Shown: positions 1 through 9,986 of the stretch, one piece after another
Position numbering within the stretch: position 1 is the first letter of the stretch
Layout of the letters: the number at the start of each line of letters is the position of its first letter
Assembly: GCA_963783695.1 (NCBI GenBank)
Contig: CAWAOM010000003.1
Span: 310,001-374,000, forward strand
DNA from: BM003 sp963783695
GTDB lineage: Bacteria > Pseudomonadota > Gammaproteobacteria > Steroidobacterales > BM003
Length of the DNA stretch: 64,000 nt
Reading direction: 5' to 3'
Position numbers and translations under genes: made by a program
The notes under the pieces: model-generated
Database searches by the model: none
What the model was told of the DNA's origin: nothing
What the model saw: the letters and a program-made list of their open reading frames with translations, nothing else

Positions 1-480
1 TACGCCCTGTTTGAAATAGTCGATCAGGCGGCCCGGAGTGCCAATCAGGATGTCTACGCCTTCTTCGAGGCGGCGGCGTTGCTTGTCGTAATCGGTGCCA
101 CCGTAGGCGAGGCCGCAGCGCAGTCCGGTAAACTCGCCTAGCAGGCGGGCATCGTTTTCGATCTGTACGGCGAGTTCGCGGGTCGGTGCGAGAATGATCG
201 CGCGTGGATCGTTGTGGCGGCGCCCCTCCAGCGGCGGCTCGCGCAGCAAACGGTTAAACGTGGCGATCAGAAACGCCGCGGTCTTGCCGGTTCCGGTTTG
301 TGCCTGTCCGGCGACATCGTGTCCTTGCAGTGCGGTTGGGAGCGTGTCGGCCTGGATCGGAGTACAACGATTGAATTTGGCTGCCTCGATGCCGCGCATC
401 ACTTCAGGGGGCAGATCGAGATTGCTAAAAAGTTGCGCGGCCAGATGCGACTCGTCCGAGCCGCTTGTATTATTTGTCAT
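1..480 (-). CDS. rhlB: ATP-dependent DEAD-box RNA helicase RhlB, N-terminal part (cut by window edge)
   Basis: The 160 visible codons begin MTNNTSGSDESHLAAQLFSN. They show the DEAD-box helicase N-terminal order: a Q motif (CTPIQADTLP), motif I AQTGTGKT, motif Ia APTRELA, then GG and motif Ib TPGRL. The DEAD motif and the second RecA-like domain lie beyond position 1. RhlB unwinds structured RNA and in many gammaproteobacteria is a degradosome component. Divergent orientation from trxA-rho matches the usual gammaproteobacterial neighbourhood, which favours RhlB over RhlE or SrmB. The start is the ATG at 478-480; I see no better upstream start. Confidence 0.88.
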   Translation of the reverse strand, partial: MTNNTSGSDESHLAAQLFSNLDLPPEVMRGIEAAKFNRCTPIQADTLPTALQGHDVAGQAQTGTGKTAAFLIATFNRLLREPPLEGRRHNDPRAIILAPTRELAVQIENDARLLGEFTGLRCGLAYGGTDYDKQRRRLEEGVDILIGTPGRLIDYFKQGV

Positions 481-730
481 ATGATACTCATCAGGATTCG
501 CGCGGAAAAAAGACTTGCAAAATCCGCCCGACACGGTACAGAATAACGCCCAGAACGCAGCGGCCATTGCCGCGCCTACCAGTCGCCTTCACCAATTTCA
601 GGTTCCACTCAGCAGCAGAACAATTGGGTCATTGTGCCTGATTGCCTCTGGTTCGTCACACCCGACTTGCTGAAAGACCGCATTTTCGAAGGCGGCAGCC
701 ATCCCAGTTCCAACCAACGGAGGTTCTCAG
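481..730. other. Intergenic region between divergent rhlB and trxA
   Basis: This 250-base spacer must hold the promoters of both rhlB (minus) and trxA (plus). I see no convincing -35/-10 pair, tRNA, hairpin or small gene. The only clear signal is a GGAGG ribosome binding site at 719-723, just before the trxA GTG. Confidence 0.6.
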
Positions 731-1053
731 GTGAGCGCCAAAATCGTTCATACAAGCGACGACGCATTCGATACCGACATTGTCAACTCGGATCAGCCGG
801 TCCTTCTCGATTTCTGGGCCGAATGGTGCGGTCCGTGCAAAATGATCGCACCGATCCTCGATCAGATTGCCGAGGAATACGACGGCCGCCTCAAGGTGGT
901 CAAGATCAATATTGACGAGAACCCGAATACGCCGCCGAAGTTCGGCATTCGTGGTATCCCGACCCTCATGCTGTTCAAGAATGGCGCCGTCGAGGCGCAG
1001 AAAGTCGGAGCAGTGAACAAGAAACAATTGGCTGAATTTCTGGATGCGAACCT

Positions 1054-1057
<4 letters not shown>
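731..1057 (+). CDS. trxA: Thioredoxin 1
   Basis: This 108-residue cytoplasmic thioredoxin reduces protein disulfides. The active site WCGPC puts the redox cysteines at residues 33 and 36, and the cis-proline loop is GIPTLMLF. Length is normal for the family. The start is GTG at 731, chosen because GGAGG lies 7 bases upstream and the protein begins at the expected residue (MSAKIVHTSD). The stop TGA at 1055-1057 overlaps the GTG of the next gene, rho, so the two are likely translationally coupled. Confidence 0.97.
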
Positions 1058-2505
<1,448 letters not shown>

Positions 2506-2511
2506 TTCGAG

Positions 2512-2539
2512 AAGACGCGGCCGGTCCCGGTCGCGTCTT
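2512..2539. terminator. Strong hairpin between convergent rho and purD
   Basis: A near-perfect inverted repeat has arms 2512-2524 and 2527-2539 (AAGACGCGGCCGG / CCGGTCGCGTCTT) with one G-T pair. It sits between the rho stop (2505) and the purD stop (2557). It has no clear T-run, so it is a probable terminator or 3'-end stabiliser rather than a textbook intrinsic terminator. Confidence 0.55.
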
Positions 2540-2556
2540 GTCCTGCCGGGTCGGCT

Positions 2557-3849
2557 TTATTTCGGTGCCAGTTCTCGTCTGACCGCCCGATAACCAATGT
2601 CGCTGCGGAAAAATGCGCCATCCCATTCGATCCGGCGCGTGTGTTTGTAGGCGACTTCGCGCGCCGCGGTTACCGAATCTCCCATCCCGACGACGCAAAG
2701 AACGCGTCCGCCGCTGGTGACGACGCGTCCGTTCTTCTCGGTCGTGCCGGCATGAAATATCTTTGCCACCGACTCGTCGGTCGAGCCGAGTCCGCTGATG
2801 GGTCGGCCTTTCTCGTACGACTCCGGATAGCCACCCGCGGCAATAACGACGCCGAGCGCCGCGCGCGGATCCCACGTCACGACGGCCTCGTCGAGTTTGC
2901 CTTCCAGCGCCAGCAGGCACAGCTGCGGTAAATCCCCACGCATGCGCATCATGATCGGCTGGGTTTCCGGATCACCGAAACGGCAATTGAATTCGAGCAC
3001 CCGAGGTGTACCGTCAGCGCCGATCATCAGGCCGGCATAGAGGAATCCGACGTAGCGGATTCCCTCGCTTGCAAGGCCGGAGATGGTCGGATTGATGACC
3101 TCTCGCATGATGCGTCGTTCGATCTCCCGTGTCACCACCGGTGCGGGCGAATACGCGCCCATGCCGCCGGTGTTGGGGCCTGAGTCGCCATCGTCGCGTG
3201 CTTTGTGGTCCTGCGATGTGGCAAGCGGAAGAACATTCTTGCCATCGACCATGACGATGAAGCTGGCCTCTTCTCCCCGCAAAAACTCCTCCACCACGAT
3301 GCGGTTGCCGGCCTGACCGTATACGTTCCCGGCCAGCATGTCGGTCGCACAGGCCTCGGCCTCGGCGAGCGTAGTGGCGATGATCACGCCTTTGCCCGCC
3401 GCGAGACCGTCCGCCTTGATTACCATGGGCAGGTCATGCTCGCGAATGTAGGCAAGGGCCGGTTCGATCTCGGTGAAATGGCGATAGCGGGCCGTGGGGA
3501 TATGGTGGCGTTCGAGGAAATCCTTGCTGAACGCCTTGGAGCCTTCGAGCTGAGCGGCCAGCGCCGACGGGCCGAAGCACTTCAGGCCGGCTGCGGCGAA
3601 GTGATCGCAGATTCCGGCCACCAGCGGGACCTCCGGCCCGACGATTGTCAGGTCGATATCCTCGTCGTGAGCAAAGCCGAGCAAGCGGTCTATGTCAGCG
3701 GCATCGATATCGACGTTGACAAGCCCCGGCTCTCGCGCTGTACCGGCATTTCCCGGCGCAACGTAGACCTGGCTGACCTGCGCAGAACGGGCGCACTTCC
3801 ACGCCAGCGCATGTTCGCGACCGCCACTCCCAACAATCATCACTTTCAT
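2557..3849 (-). CDS. purD: Phosphoribosylamine--glycine ligase
   Basis: PurD (GAR synthetase, ATP-grasp fold) joins glycine to phosphoribosylamine in step 2 of purine synthesis. The 430-residue protein begins MKVMIVGSGGREHALAW, the canonical PurD N-terminus, so I start at the ATG at 3847-3849 and reject a longer reading. ATP-grasp elements include MVIKADGLAAGKGV and VLEFNCRFGDPETQ. It lies 19 bases downstream of purH on the same strand, so purH-purD is an operon as in other proteobacteria. Confidence 0.97.
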   Translation of the reverse strand: MKVMIVGSGGREHALAWKCARSAQVSQVYVAPGNAGTAREPGLVNVDIDAADIDRLLGFAHDEDIDLTIVGPEVPLVAGICDHFAAAGLKCFGPSALAAQLEGSKAFSKDFLERHHIPTARYRHFTEIEPALAYIREHDLPMVIKADGLAAGKGVIIATTLAEAEACATDMLAGNVYGQAGNRIVVEEFLRGEEASFIVMVDGKNVLPLATSQDHKARDDGDSGPNTGGMGAYSPAPVVTREIERRIMREVINPTISGLASEGIRYVGFLYAGLMIGADGTPRVLEFNCRFGDPETQPIMMRMRGDLPQLCLLALEGKLDEAVVTWDPRAALGVVIAAGGYPESYEKGRPISGLGSTDESVAKIFHAGTTEKNGRVVTSGGRVLCVVGMGDSVTAAREVAYKHTRRIEWDGAFFRSDIGYRAVRRELAPK

Positions 3850-3868
3850 CACTGGCTCTCCGCGGGTC

Positions 3869-5428
3869 TCAATGCCTGAAGTGGCGCATGGCGGTGAAGA
3901 CCATCGCCAGATCATGAGCGTCGGCGGCGGTAATCACTTCCTCATCACGCATTGACCCGCCCGGCTGAATAACCGCGGTTATGCCGTGCTCCGCAGCGCT
4001 GTCGATGCCGTCGCGAAACGGGAAAAATGCATCCGATGCCATGACCGAACCCTTTACCGAAAGCCCGTGGTCGACCGCTTTGATCGCTGCGATTCGTGTG
4101 CTGTAGACGCGGCTCATCTGGCCGGCGCCAATGCCGATTGTCATCTGGTCCTTGGCGAAGACGATCGCGTTGGACTTCACGAATTTCGCTGCCTTCCACG
4201 CAAACAGAAGATCGCGAATTTCGTGTTCGGAGGGTTCGCGGCGGGTTACGACTTTGAGTTGCTCCTGCGTGACCAGCTCATCGTCGCGATCCTGCAGCAG
4301 CATCCCGCCGGTAACTTTTTTGCAATCCCATTCCGCTTGCGGCGCCATGTCCCACCAGCCGGTGGACAGCACTCGCACGTTTTTTTTCGCTGCCAGCAAC
4401 TCCAGCGCGGCTGGTTCGATTTCCGGGGCGATCAGCACCTCGACGAACTGCTTTTCGATGATCGCTCGCGCTGTCGCTGCATCGAGCTGACGGTTGAAAG
4501 CGATGATGCCGCCGAACGCGGAGGTCGGATCGGTGCTGAAAGCGCGGCGATAGCCCGCAAGGATGTCACTGTCGACGGCGATACCGCAGGGATTGGCGTG
4601 TTTGACGATGACGCAGGCGGGTTCGTAGAACTGCTTGACGCACTCGAGCGCCGCATCGGCATCGGCGATATTGTTATAGGACATCTCCTTGCCCTGGTGC
4701 TGGCGAGCGACGGCGAGCGATGCAGTCGCGCTGGCGGGATCCGCATAAAACGCCGCGCGCTGATGCGGGTTCTCCCCGTATCTGAGGCGCATTTTTAGCG
4801 GCCACGCAATATTCAGAGTGTCCGGCAGCGCAGTGGCGTCGTCATCCGCCCGCCCAAGATAGGCCGCGACCGCCGCGTCATAAGCAGCCGTGTGGGCGAA
4901 TGCCTTGGTTGCGAAACGGCGCAGGCTGGATTCGCTCAGCGCGCCGTCGTTGTTTTCGAGTTCGTCGAGGAGTGGTGCGTAGTCGGCCGGATCGACGACG
5001 ACGGCAACGGCGTCATGATTCTTGGCCGCCGCACGCAGCATCGCCGGTCCGCCAATATCGATATTTTCGATCGCATCCTCGCGGCTGCAATCGGCACGCG
5101 CGATCGTTTCGCCAAACGGGTAGAGATTGACGACCAGCAGATCGATAGGGGCAATGTCGTGTTCCGCCATGACCGCGTCGTCGATGCCGCGTCGGCCGAG
5201 CAGTCCGCCGTGAATTTTTGGATGCAGGGTCTTGACCCGGCCATCCATGATTTCCGGGAACCCCGTGTGATCGGAAACTTCGCGCACGGCAATACCCTCG
5301 CTGGCGAGAAGCCGTGCGGTGCCGCCGGTAGACAGGATTTCTATGCCGTGTGCGGCCAGCGCAGTCGCAAGACGGGCAATGCCGGTCTTATCCGAAACAC
5401 TCAAAAGTGCCCTGCGTATGTGGGTCAT
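3869..5428 (-). CDS. purH: Bifunctional AICAR transformylase / IMP cyclohydrolase
   Basis: PurH carries out the last two steps of IMP synthesis. It has 519 residues, normal for the family. The N-terminal MGS-like cyclohydrolase domain (about 1-195) contains LLSVSDKTGI and ILSTGGTA. The C-terminal transformylase domain holds the catalytic Lys-His in VKHANPCG. The start is the ATG at 5426-5428 (MTHIRRALLS), preceded by an AGGGAA site. The gene follows fis after about 60 bases, so it may be read from the dusB-fis transcript as well as its own promoter. Confidence 0.97.
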   Translation of the reverse strand: MTHIRRALLSVSDKTGIARLATALAAHGIEILSTGGTARLLASEGIAVREVSDHTGFPEIMDGRVKTLHPKIHGGLLGRRGIDDAVMAEHDIAPIDLLVVNLYPFGETIARADCSREDAIENIDIGGPAMLRAAAKNHDAVAVVVDPADYAPLLDELENNDGALSESSLRRFATKAFAHTAAYDAAVAAYLGRADDDATALPDTLNIAWPLKMRLRYGENPHQRAAFYADPASATASLAVARQHQGKEMSYNNIADADAALECVKQFYEPACVIVKHANPCGIAVDSDILAGYRRAFSTDPTSAFGGIIAFNRQLDAATARAIIEKQFVEVLIAPEIEPAALELLAAKKNVRVLSTGWWDMAPQAEWDCKKVTGGMLLQDRDDELVTQEQLKVVTRREPSEHEIRDLLFAWKAAKFVKSNAIVFAKDQMTIGIGAGQMSRVYSTRIAAIKAVDHGLSVKGSVMASDAFFPFRDGIDSAAEHGITAVIQPGGSMRDEEVITAADAHDLAMVFTAMRHFRH

Positions 5429-5489
5429 ATTGCAGTTCCCTGGCGGCGCCATGCAGCGCGGGTGGCTACCCGGCCGCGCCTGGTGCCGT

Positions 5490-5798
5490 CTATGTAATCA
5501 GGCCGTAAGTCTTGAGTTTCTTGCGCAACGTGCCGCGATTGATACCGAGAATGTCGGCAGCGCGGCTTTGATTTCCTTCGGTGTATTCGAGCACCGCCTT
5601 CAGCAGCGGTTGCTCCACCTCGCCGATCACCAGCGAATACAATTCGCCCGGGTTGTGCCCGTTCAGAGTCTCGAAATAGCTGTCCAGAGCTTCCTCTGTG
5701 AGCTGGCGCAACGGTTTGTTGGCAACGGTTACATTGATGGCTGCCGCGCCGTTCGATTTCTTGTTTTTTCTGGTCACCCTCTGAGTGTCCCCATGCAT
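5490..5798 (-). CDS. fis: DNA-binding protein Fis
   Basis: Fis is a nucleoid-associated DNA-bending dimer that regulates rRNA, recombination and many growth-phase genes. The protein has 102 residues. The C-terminal helix-turn-helix NQSRAADILGINRGTLRKKL is diagnostic. The ATG at 5796-5798 directly abuts the dusB stop. A GTG seven codons later (before TRKNKKSNG) is a possible alternative start with a purine-rich stretch upstream. The dusB-fis pairing is a gammaproteobacterial hallmark and gives strong taxonomic support. Confidence 0.96.
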   Translation of the reverse strand: MHGDTQRVTRKNKKSNGAAAINVTVANKPLRQLTEEALDSYFETLNGHNPGELYSLVIGEVEQPLLKAVLEYTEGNQSRAADILGINRGTLRKKLKTYGLIT

Positions 5799-6785
5799 TT
5801 ACGCCGCCAGCGGTTCCCCTTCCGCAAGGCAACGAAAGTACTCGTAGGTCAAGTGAGTCTGTTCACCTGGTGTTTCGGCACGTACCGCACGATGGCGGTA
5901 GGCGTCAGCATTCCGGCGACCCTGACAGTACCAGCCTATATGTTTACGGGCGACGCGTACCCCAACGTCATCGCCGTAAAAGCGGTACAGGTTCTCCAGA
6001 TGCCCGAGCATGATATCACGGACCCCGGCTGGCGGGACCGGCTCGAGTTCTTCGCCGGTGCGAAGAAAATGCGCGGTTTCGCCGAACAGCCACGGCCGCC
6101 CCTGGGCGCCGCGTCCGATCATTATTCCGTCCGCGCCGGTCGCGGCCAGAACCTGTTGCGCCTTGCGTGGCGAATCGATATCTCCGTTTGCCAGTACCGG
6201 GACTGAGACGCATTCCTTTATAGCTCGGATCGTGTCGTATTCGGCGGCGCGGTCATAGCGGCATTGCCGGGTTCTGCCGTGAACCGCGATCGCCGCGACA
6301 CCCGCATCCTCGGCGATGCGTGCGATCCGCACACCGTTGCGCGAGTCGCGTGACCAACCGGTCCGAATCTTGACCGTGACCGGGATGGAAACCGCATCGA
6401 CCGCAGCCTCGATAATCCGCGCAACCAGGGCTTCGTCCTTTAGCAGAGCGGACCCGGCCGCCTTGCTGCAGACCTTTTTTGCCGGGCAGCCCATGTTGAT
6501 GTCGATGATGTGCGCGCCGTGTGACTGGCTCAACCGTGCTGCCTGGGCGATGTGATCGGGATCGCCGCCGGCAATTTGCACGATGCGCGGTTCGGGTTCG
6601 CCACGATGATCGAGGCGCCGGCGCGTTTTGGCGCTGTGCCAGAGGCGGCTGTCGGCGCTGATCATCTCCGACGCTGCAAGGCCGGCGCCGAGGCTCCGGC
6701 ATAGTTGCCGGAACGGGCGGTCGGTCACGCCGGCCATCGGAGCCAGCGCGAGGTTGTTTTCGAATAGATAGGGTCCGATACGCAT
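5799..6785 (-). CDS. dusB: tRNA-dihydrouridine synthase B
   Basis: DusB is a flavoenzyme that reduces specific uridines in the tRNA D-loop to dihydrouridine. The 328-residue protein starts MRIGPYLFENNLALAPMAGV, the family N-terminus, so I use the ATG at 6783-6785. Family motifs include APMAGVTDRPFR, the catalytic-cysteine loop MGCPAKKVC, and NGDIDSPRKA. It abuts fis without a gap and lies downstream of the DUF3426 gene, as part of the prmA-DUF3426-dusB-fis order. Confidence 0.96.
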   Translation of the reverse strand: MRIGPYLFENNLALAPMAGVTDRPFRQLCRSLGAGLAASEMISADSRLWHSAKTRRRLDHRGEPEPRIVQIAGGDPDHIAQAARLSQSHGAHIIDINMGCPAKKVCSKAAGSALLKDEALVARIIEAAVDAVSIPVTVKIRTGWSRDSRNGVRIARIAEDAGVAAIAVHGRTRQCRYDRAAEYDTIRAIKECVSVPVLANGDIDSPRKAQQVLAATGADGIMIGRGAQGRPWLFGETAHFLRTGEELEPVPPAGVRDIMLGHLENLYRFYGDDVGVRVARKHIGWYCQGRRNADAYRHRAVRAETPGEQTHLTYEYFRCLAEGEPLAA

Positions 6786-6872
6786 AGTGGCCGGAATCGC
6801 CCGCTCAATCAGGGGCGGCAATGATAGCTGTATGCGCGCAGCCCGCAAAGCCGCGAACGCGGCACATCGCGC

Positions 6873-9800
6873 TCAGCGCGGGTTGGCGCACTCCAGCACA
6901 CCGGCTTCGAGCGTCAGACAAGCGTCGATTTCAAAGTTCTCCGCCTTCTGATCGGTCGGTTCGACGACCGCGATTTCGCCGGTTACGTTTTCCCCGGCCG
7001 CCATTAACGGCGGTGGATCGCTGCTGAGATATTGCGCAGGTAGCAGATCGCGCTGACCGATCGGTTCGCCCCAGATATCGATCAGAATAAGTCGCACTAC
7101 CGGATAAGGCTGCGCCCGGGCCGCCCGGTTACGCAGGGACACTTTGATCCGTATGACATTCGGCGAGTCCGGGTTGATGACCGCGCTCATCTGGCGCAGG
7201 TCGTAGGCCGACAGATCCCAGTTCTCCGGTAACGGGTAGCCGAAAGTCTGGTAGACGCCGCGCAGCGTTGGAGCGAAAGCCGAATCGACAAGCAGCTCGT
7301 CGCGGCGCGCGTGTATCAGTTGCACCGCCAGCAGCAGCGCCAGCGCGAACGACCCGGCGGCAAGCAAGAGGCGCCGGCCGCGCGGGGGCGGAGATCCCGG
7401 GAACGGTGCCGCGGATGCCGCCGTGGTGGAATGCCGTGTGTCCGGCTGGTCCGCCGCATCCGGCTCGACGGCAGCGGCACTACCCGCATCCGCTGGCAGG
7501 TCTGCAGGGGTAATGGTGCTCGAGACAAAGGTCTCATAGAGCAGGTCGGTCGGGTCATCGCGACGCGCGTCACCTGCGCCGGATTGCACTGACTCATCGG
7601 GGTCGTCGTTGCGTGGTTTCGCGTCCGCCGCGGCAGGTCCATCGGAATCGGTATTGCTGTCGGGGCCGAGTCCGAGTTGAGCCGAGAGGTTTTCCCACGC
7701 TTCCTCGTCTACGTCGGCGAGGTCGGACTCCTCCGGCAGTTGCAAATGGATACCCGACGTCGCCGCGACTACCTCGACCGGCGCGGATTTTTGCTCGTTC
7801 TCACTCAGGATATCGTCAAGCAGGGACTGTTCGACCGGGTCTGACTCGTTGGCAGCGCGTTTTGCGTCCGGCTCCGGCGCGGCGGCTACCGGCTCCTCGA
7901 CGGACCCGTCGTCATCCCAGTCCACTGCATCCAGTCCCTCGAAAACACCAGCGAAATCGTCATCGTCCTCGCGCGGGCCGTGGGTATCGCTTTCTGCCTG
8001 ATCCGGGTCGTCCAGTGCTTCGCCATCGTGAGACTCATCGCTGAGGGCGCCGACCGTGGCGTCGAGTTCTTCGTCGAGATCAATTTCGACGGCAGCGGAG
8101 CTGTCGCGGTGGGCCGTCGCGCCGGCTAATGACCTGGCATGCCACTCATCCTCTCCAGGCTCCTCCGGCGCGTCCTCGAGAGCGTCGAGTACGGCCTCGA
8201 CTTCGTCGTGCGTATCGGTGTCATCGGCAGCGGACAATACGGCGTCCAGGTCGGCATCGTCCGCTGTCGCGTTGTCGTCGTCGTGGCCGGCGGTAGCAAT
8301 CGCATCGGCCGCCCCGGTTTCGGCGTCTTCGATCGCTTCCGCCTCGTGCCCGGCGCCGGTTTCGCCATCGATTTCGCTGCGCAGTTCACCCGCCTCCTGC
8401 GGCGCGTCCTCGAGAGCGTCGAGTACAGCCTCGACCTCGTCGCGCGAATCGGCGTCAGCGGCAGCGGACAATACGGCGTCCAGCTCGGTATCGTCGGCTG
8501 TTGCGTTGTCGTCGTCGTGGCCGGCGGCAGCAATCGCGTCGGCCGCCCCGGTTTCGGCGTCTTCGATCGCTTCCGCTTGCGGCTCGTCGTCGAGTGCGTT
8601 GAGCGCGGCATCGATTTCGTCGTCGAGACTATTCTCCAATGGAGCAAAGTCATCACGGTCGTTGCCGGCTTCGGCCATAGCCGGGGCTCGCCCGTCATCT
8701 GGCGGTTGCTGCGCGTCTTCCCCGGAATCCGCAGCGCCATCGTGGGCGGCATCCGCTCCGTCAGGTCCGCCGCTCCCGTCGGCAGCCGTCCCGTGTTGTG
8801 CCAGGCGCTCCTCGACCGCGCCGGTTTCGGTCTGGTCCGTAGTGTCGACGGGACGCCTAGGTTCCTCGCCGTCCTCCGCGCCAGACACAGCGGCAATTTG
8901 TTCCTTGGCTGGCGCCTCCACATTGCTTTCGCCTTCGCCCCAAATAGCATCGGTTTCCTCAGTGTCGGTATTTGTCGCGGCGGCGGGTTCAAAAACAGCG
9001 GCGATCGCGGGGCTGACGGCGGTCACGTCTTTATTTTTGCGGCCGCCCCAAATTCGTTGCAGAAAAGTCCGCGACGCACTGTGTTCTTCTTCCGGGCCGG
9101 TTGCCGCGGGGGCGTGGTCGATACTGTTGTGTTGCTGACCTGTCCGGGGCCCGGACTCAGGCTCGGAGCCGGTCACCGTGTGTTCGGTTTCGGGCTGGTG
9201 CTCGGCCGGGTCGGTTGGCGTTGCGACCTCCGCGTCATCGCTACCGGGTGGCTCCTCCGGCGAGGCCTCATTATCCGCCGGGCGCATATCGATGAATGCT
9301 TCGCCGTCCCCGCCGTCCCCGCCATCGTCGCCGTTGTACTCACTCGACAGCGGCTCCATGTTCCAGTGGGTCGCGGTATGGTCTTCTCCGGCTGTTTCGA
9401 TTCTCGCAATGCCGGGCGCCGGGCCCGGTTCGGTGCCGCCGTCCGGTATACCGTGCTCGTCGTCGAAATACAGCCCCCGCCACGGATCCTGCCCTGTCGC
9501 GATCGTGCCGAGAGGACCAGCAGTGGTCGGCTCATCGTCTGTTTGAGCTTGCGCGGTGGCGGTATTCGCGTCGCTGTTGCTGTCAGCCGCAGCAACAACC
9601 GGCTGCTCGGATTGCGGTTGCTCCGTCTCGCTGCGCCCGGATTCTTCTTCATCCTCCGGCTCTGCAGCAAATTCCGGTGCTTCCAGGATGCCGCTGGCCT
9701 CGAGCAACTCCTCGTCGAGCAGGCGTGTGTCGCTGAAGTCTTCCGGCCCCGGAGCTTGCTCTGCATCGTGTGATGCCGATCCGGCTGCGGGATCTTCGTC

Positions 9801-9983
9801 CTGCGCTGCCTGTTGCCCTGATTCCGCTGCACTTGTTTGCTCGGCGTCCGATTGCTCGACCAGTTCATCGAGGGCGTCGAATACATTGGTGCATTTGCCG
9901 CAGCGAACCTTGCCGCGAGCAACGCGCAATTGTTCCGGGGTGAGCCGGTACAGCGATTGACATTCCGGGCAACGGGTAAACAT
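6873..9983 (-). CDS. Giant acidic zinc-ribbon / DUF3426 membrane protein
   Basis: This 1036-residue protein begins with an MJ0042-type zinc ribbon (MFTRCPECQ, then RCGKC; Cys 5, 8, 28, 31). A very long Asp/Glu/Ala-rich region follows (about residues 45-850). One transmembrane helix (about residues 868-895, RLLLAAGSFALALLLAVQLI) precedes a C-terminal DUF3426 domain of about 140 residues (DLRQMSAVINPDSPNVIRIK). Family members next to prmA and dusB usually have a few hundred residues, so the acidic linker is greatly expanded, partly by an internal tandem duplication. Function is unknown. The linker is expected to be cytoplasmic and disordered, with the C-terminal domain across the membrane. The stop lies three bases before the next gene's territory and the start (9983) is four bases downstream of the prmA stop, so it is co-transcribed with prmA. 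Confidence 0.9.
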   Translation of the reverse strand: MFTRCPECQSLYRLTPEQLRVARGKVRCGKCTNVFDALDELVEQSDAEQTSAAESGQQAAQDEDPAAGSASHDAEQAPGPEDFSDTRLLDEELLEASGILEAPEFAAEPEDEEESGRSETEQPQSEQPVVAAADSNSDANTATAQAQTDDEPTTAGPLGTIATGQDPWRGLYFDDEHGIPDGGTEPGPAPGIARIETAGEDHTATHWNMEPLSSEYNGDDGGDGGDGEAFIDMRPADNEASPEEPPGSDDAEVATPTDPAEHQPETEHTVTGSEPESGPRTGQQHNSIDHAPAATGPEEEHSASRTFLQRIWGGRKNKDVTAVSPAIAAVFEPAAATNTDTEETDAIWGEGESNVEAPAKEQIAAVSGAEDGEEPRRPVDTTDQTETGAVEERLAQHGTAADGSGGPDGADAAHDGAADSGEDAQQPPDDGRAPAMAEAGNDRDDFAPLENSLDDEIDAALNALDDEPQAEAIEDAETGAADAIAAAGHDDDNATADDTELDAVLSAAADADSRDEVEAVLDALEDAPQEAGELRSEIDGETGAGHEAEAIEDAETGAADAIATAGHDDDNATADDADLDAVLSAADDTDTHDEVEAVLDALEDAPEEPGEDEWHARSLAGATAHRDSSAAVEIDLDEELDATVGALSDESHDGEALDDPDQAESDTHGPREDDDDFAGVFEGLDAVDWDDDGSVEEPVAAAPEPDAKRAANESDPVEQSLLDDILSENEQKSAPVEVVAATSGIHLQLPEESDLADVDEEAWENLSAQLGLGPDSNTDSDGPAAADAKPRNDDPDESVQSGAGDARRDDPTDLLYETFVSSTITPADLPADAGSAAAVEPDAADQPDTRHSTTAASAAPFPGSPPPRGRRLLLAAGSFALALLLAVQLIHARRDELLVDSAFAPTLRGVYQTFGYPLPENWDLSAYDLRQMSAVINPDSPNVIRIKVSLRNRAARAQPYPVVRLILIDIWGEPIGQRDLLPAQYLSSDPPPLMAAGENVTGEIAVVEPTDQKAENFEIDACLTLEAGVLECANPR
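8161..8576 (-). repeat. 234-bp-period tandem duplication inside the DUF3426 gene
   Basis: Two copies of about 182 bp (8161-8342 and 8395-8576) repeat at exactly 234 bases (78 codons). Both contain ggcgcgtcctcgagagcgtc (at 8167 and 8401) and gtttcggcgtcttcgatcgc. They encode two acidic blocks that share EAIEDAETGAADAIA, GHDDDNATADD and EVEAVLDALEDAP. Divergence is low, so the duplication looks recent or homogenised. A third, degenerate relative (DEIDAALNALDDEP) is encoded just beyond the second copy. Confidence 0.9.
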
Positions 9984-9986
9984 GGC

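Noticed and set aside
8056..9773. Long plus-strand open frames (360 and 544 codons) opposite the DUF3426 gene
   Set aside because: They mirror the biased Asp/Glu/Ala codons and the tandem duplication of the minus-strand gene. The proteins are Ser/Arg/Val/Gly low-complexity with no domain; the minus-strand frame has a zinc ribbon, a membrane helix and conserved context.
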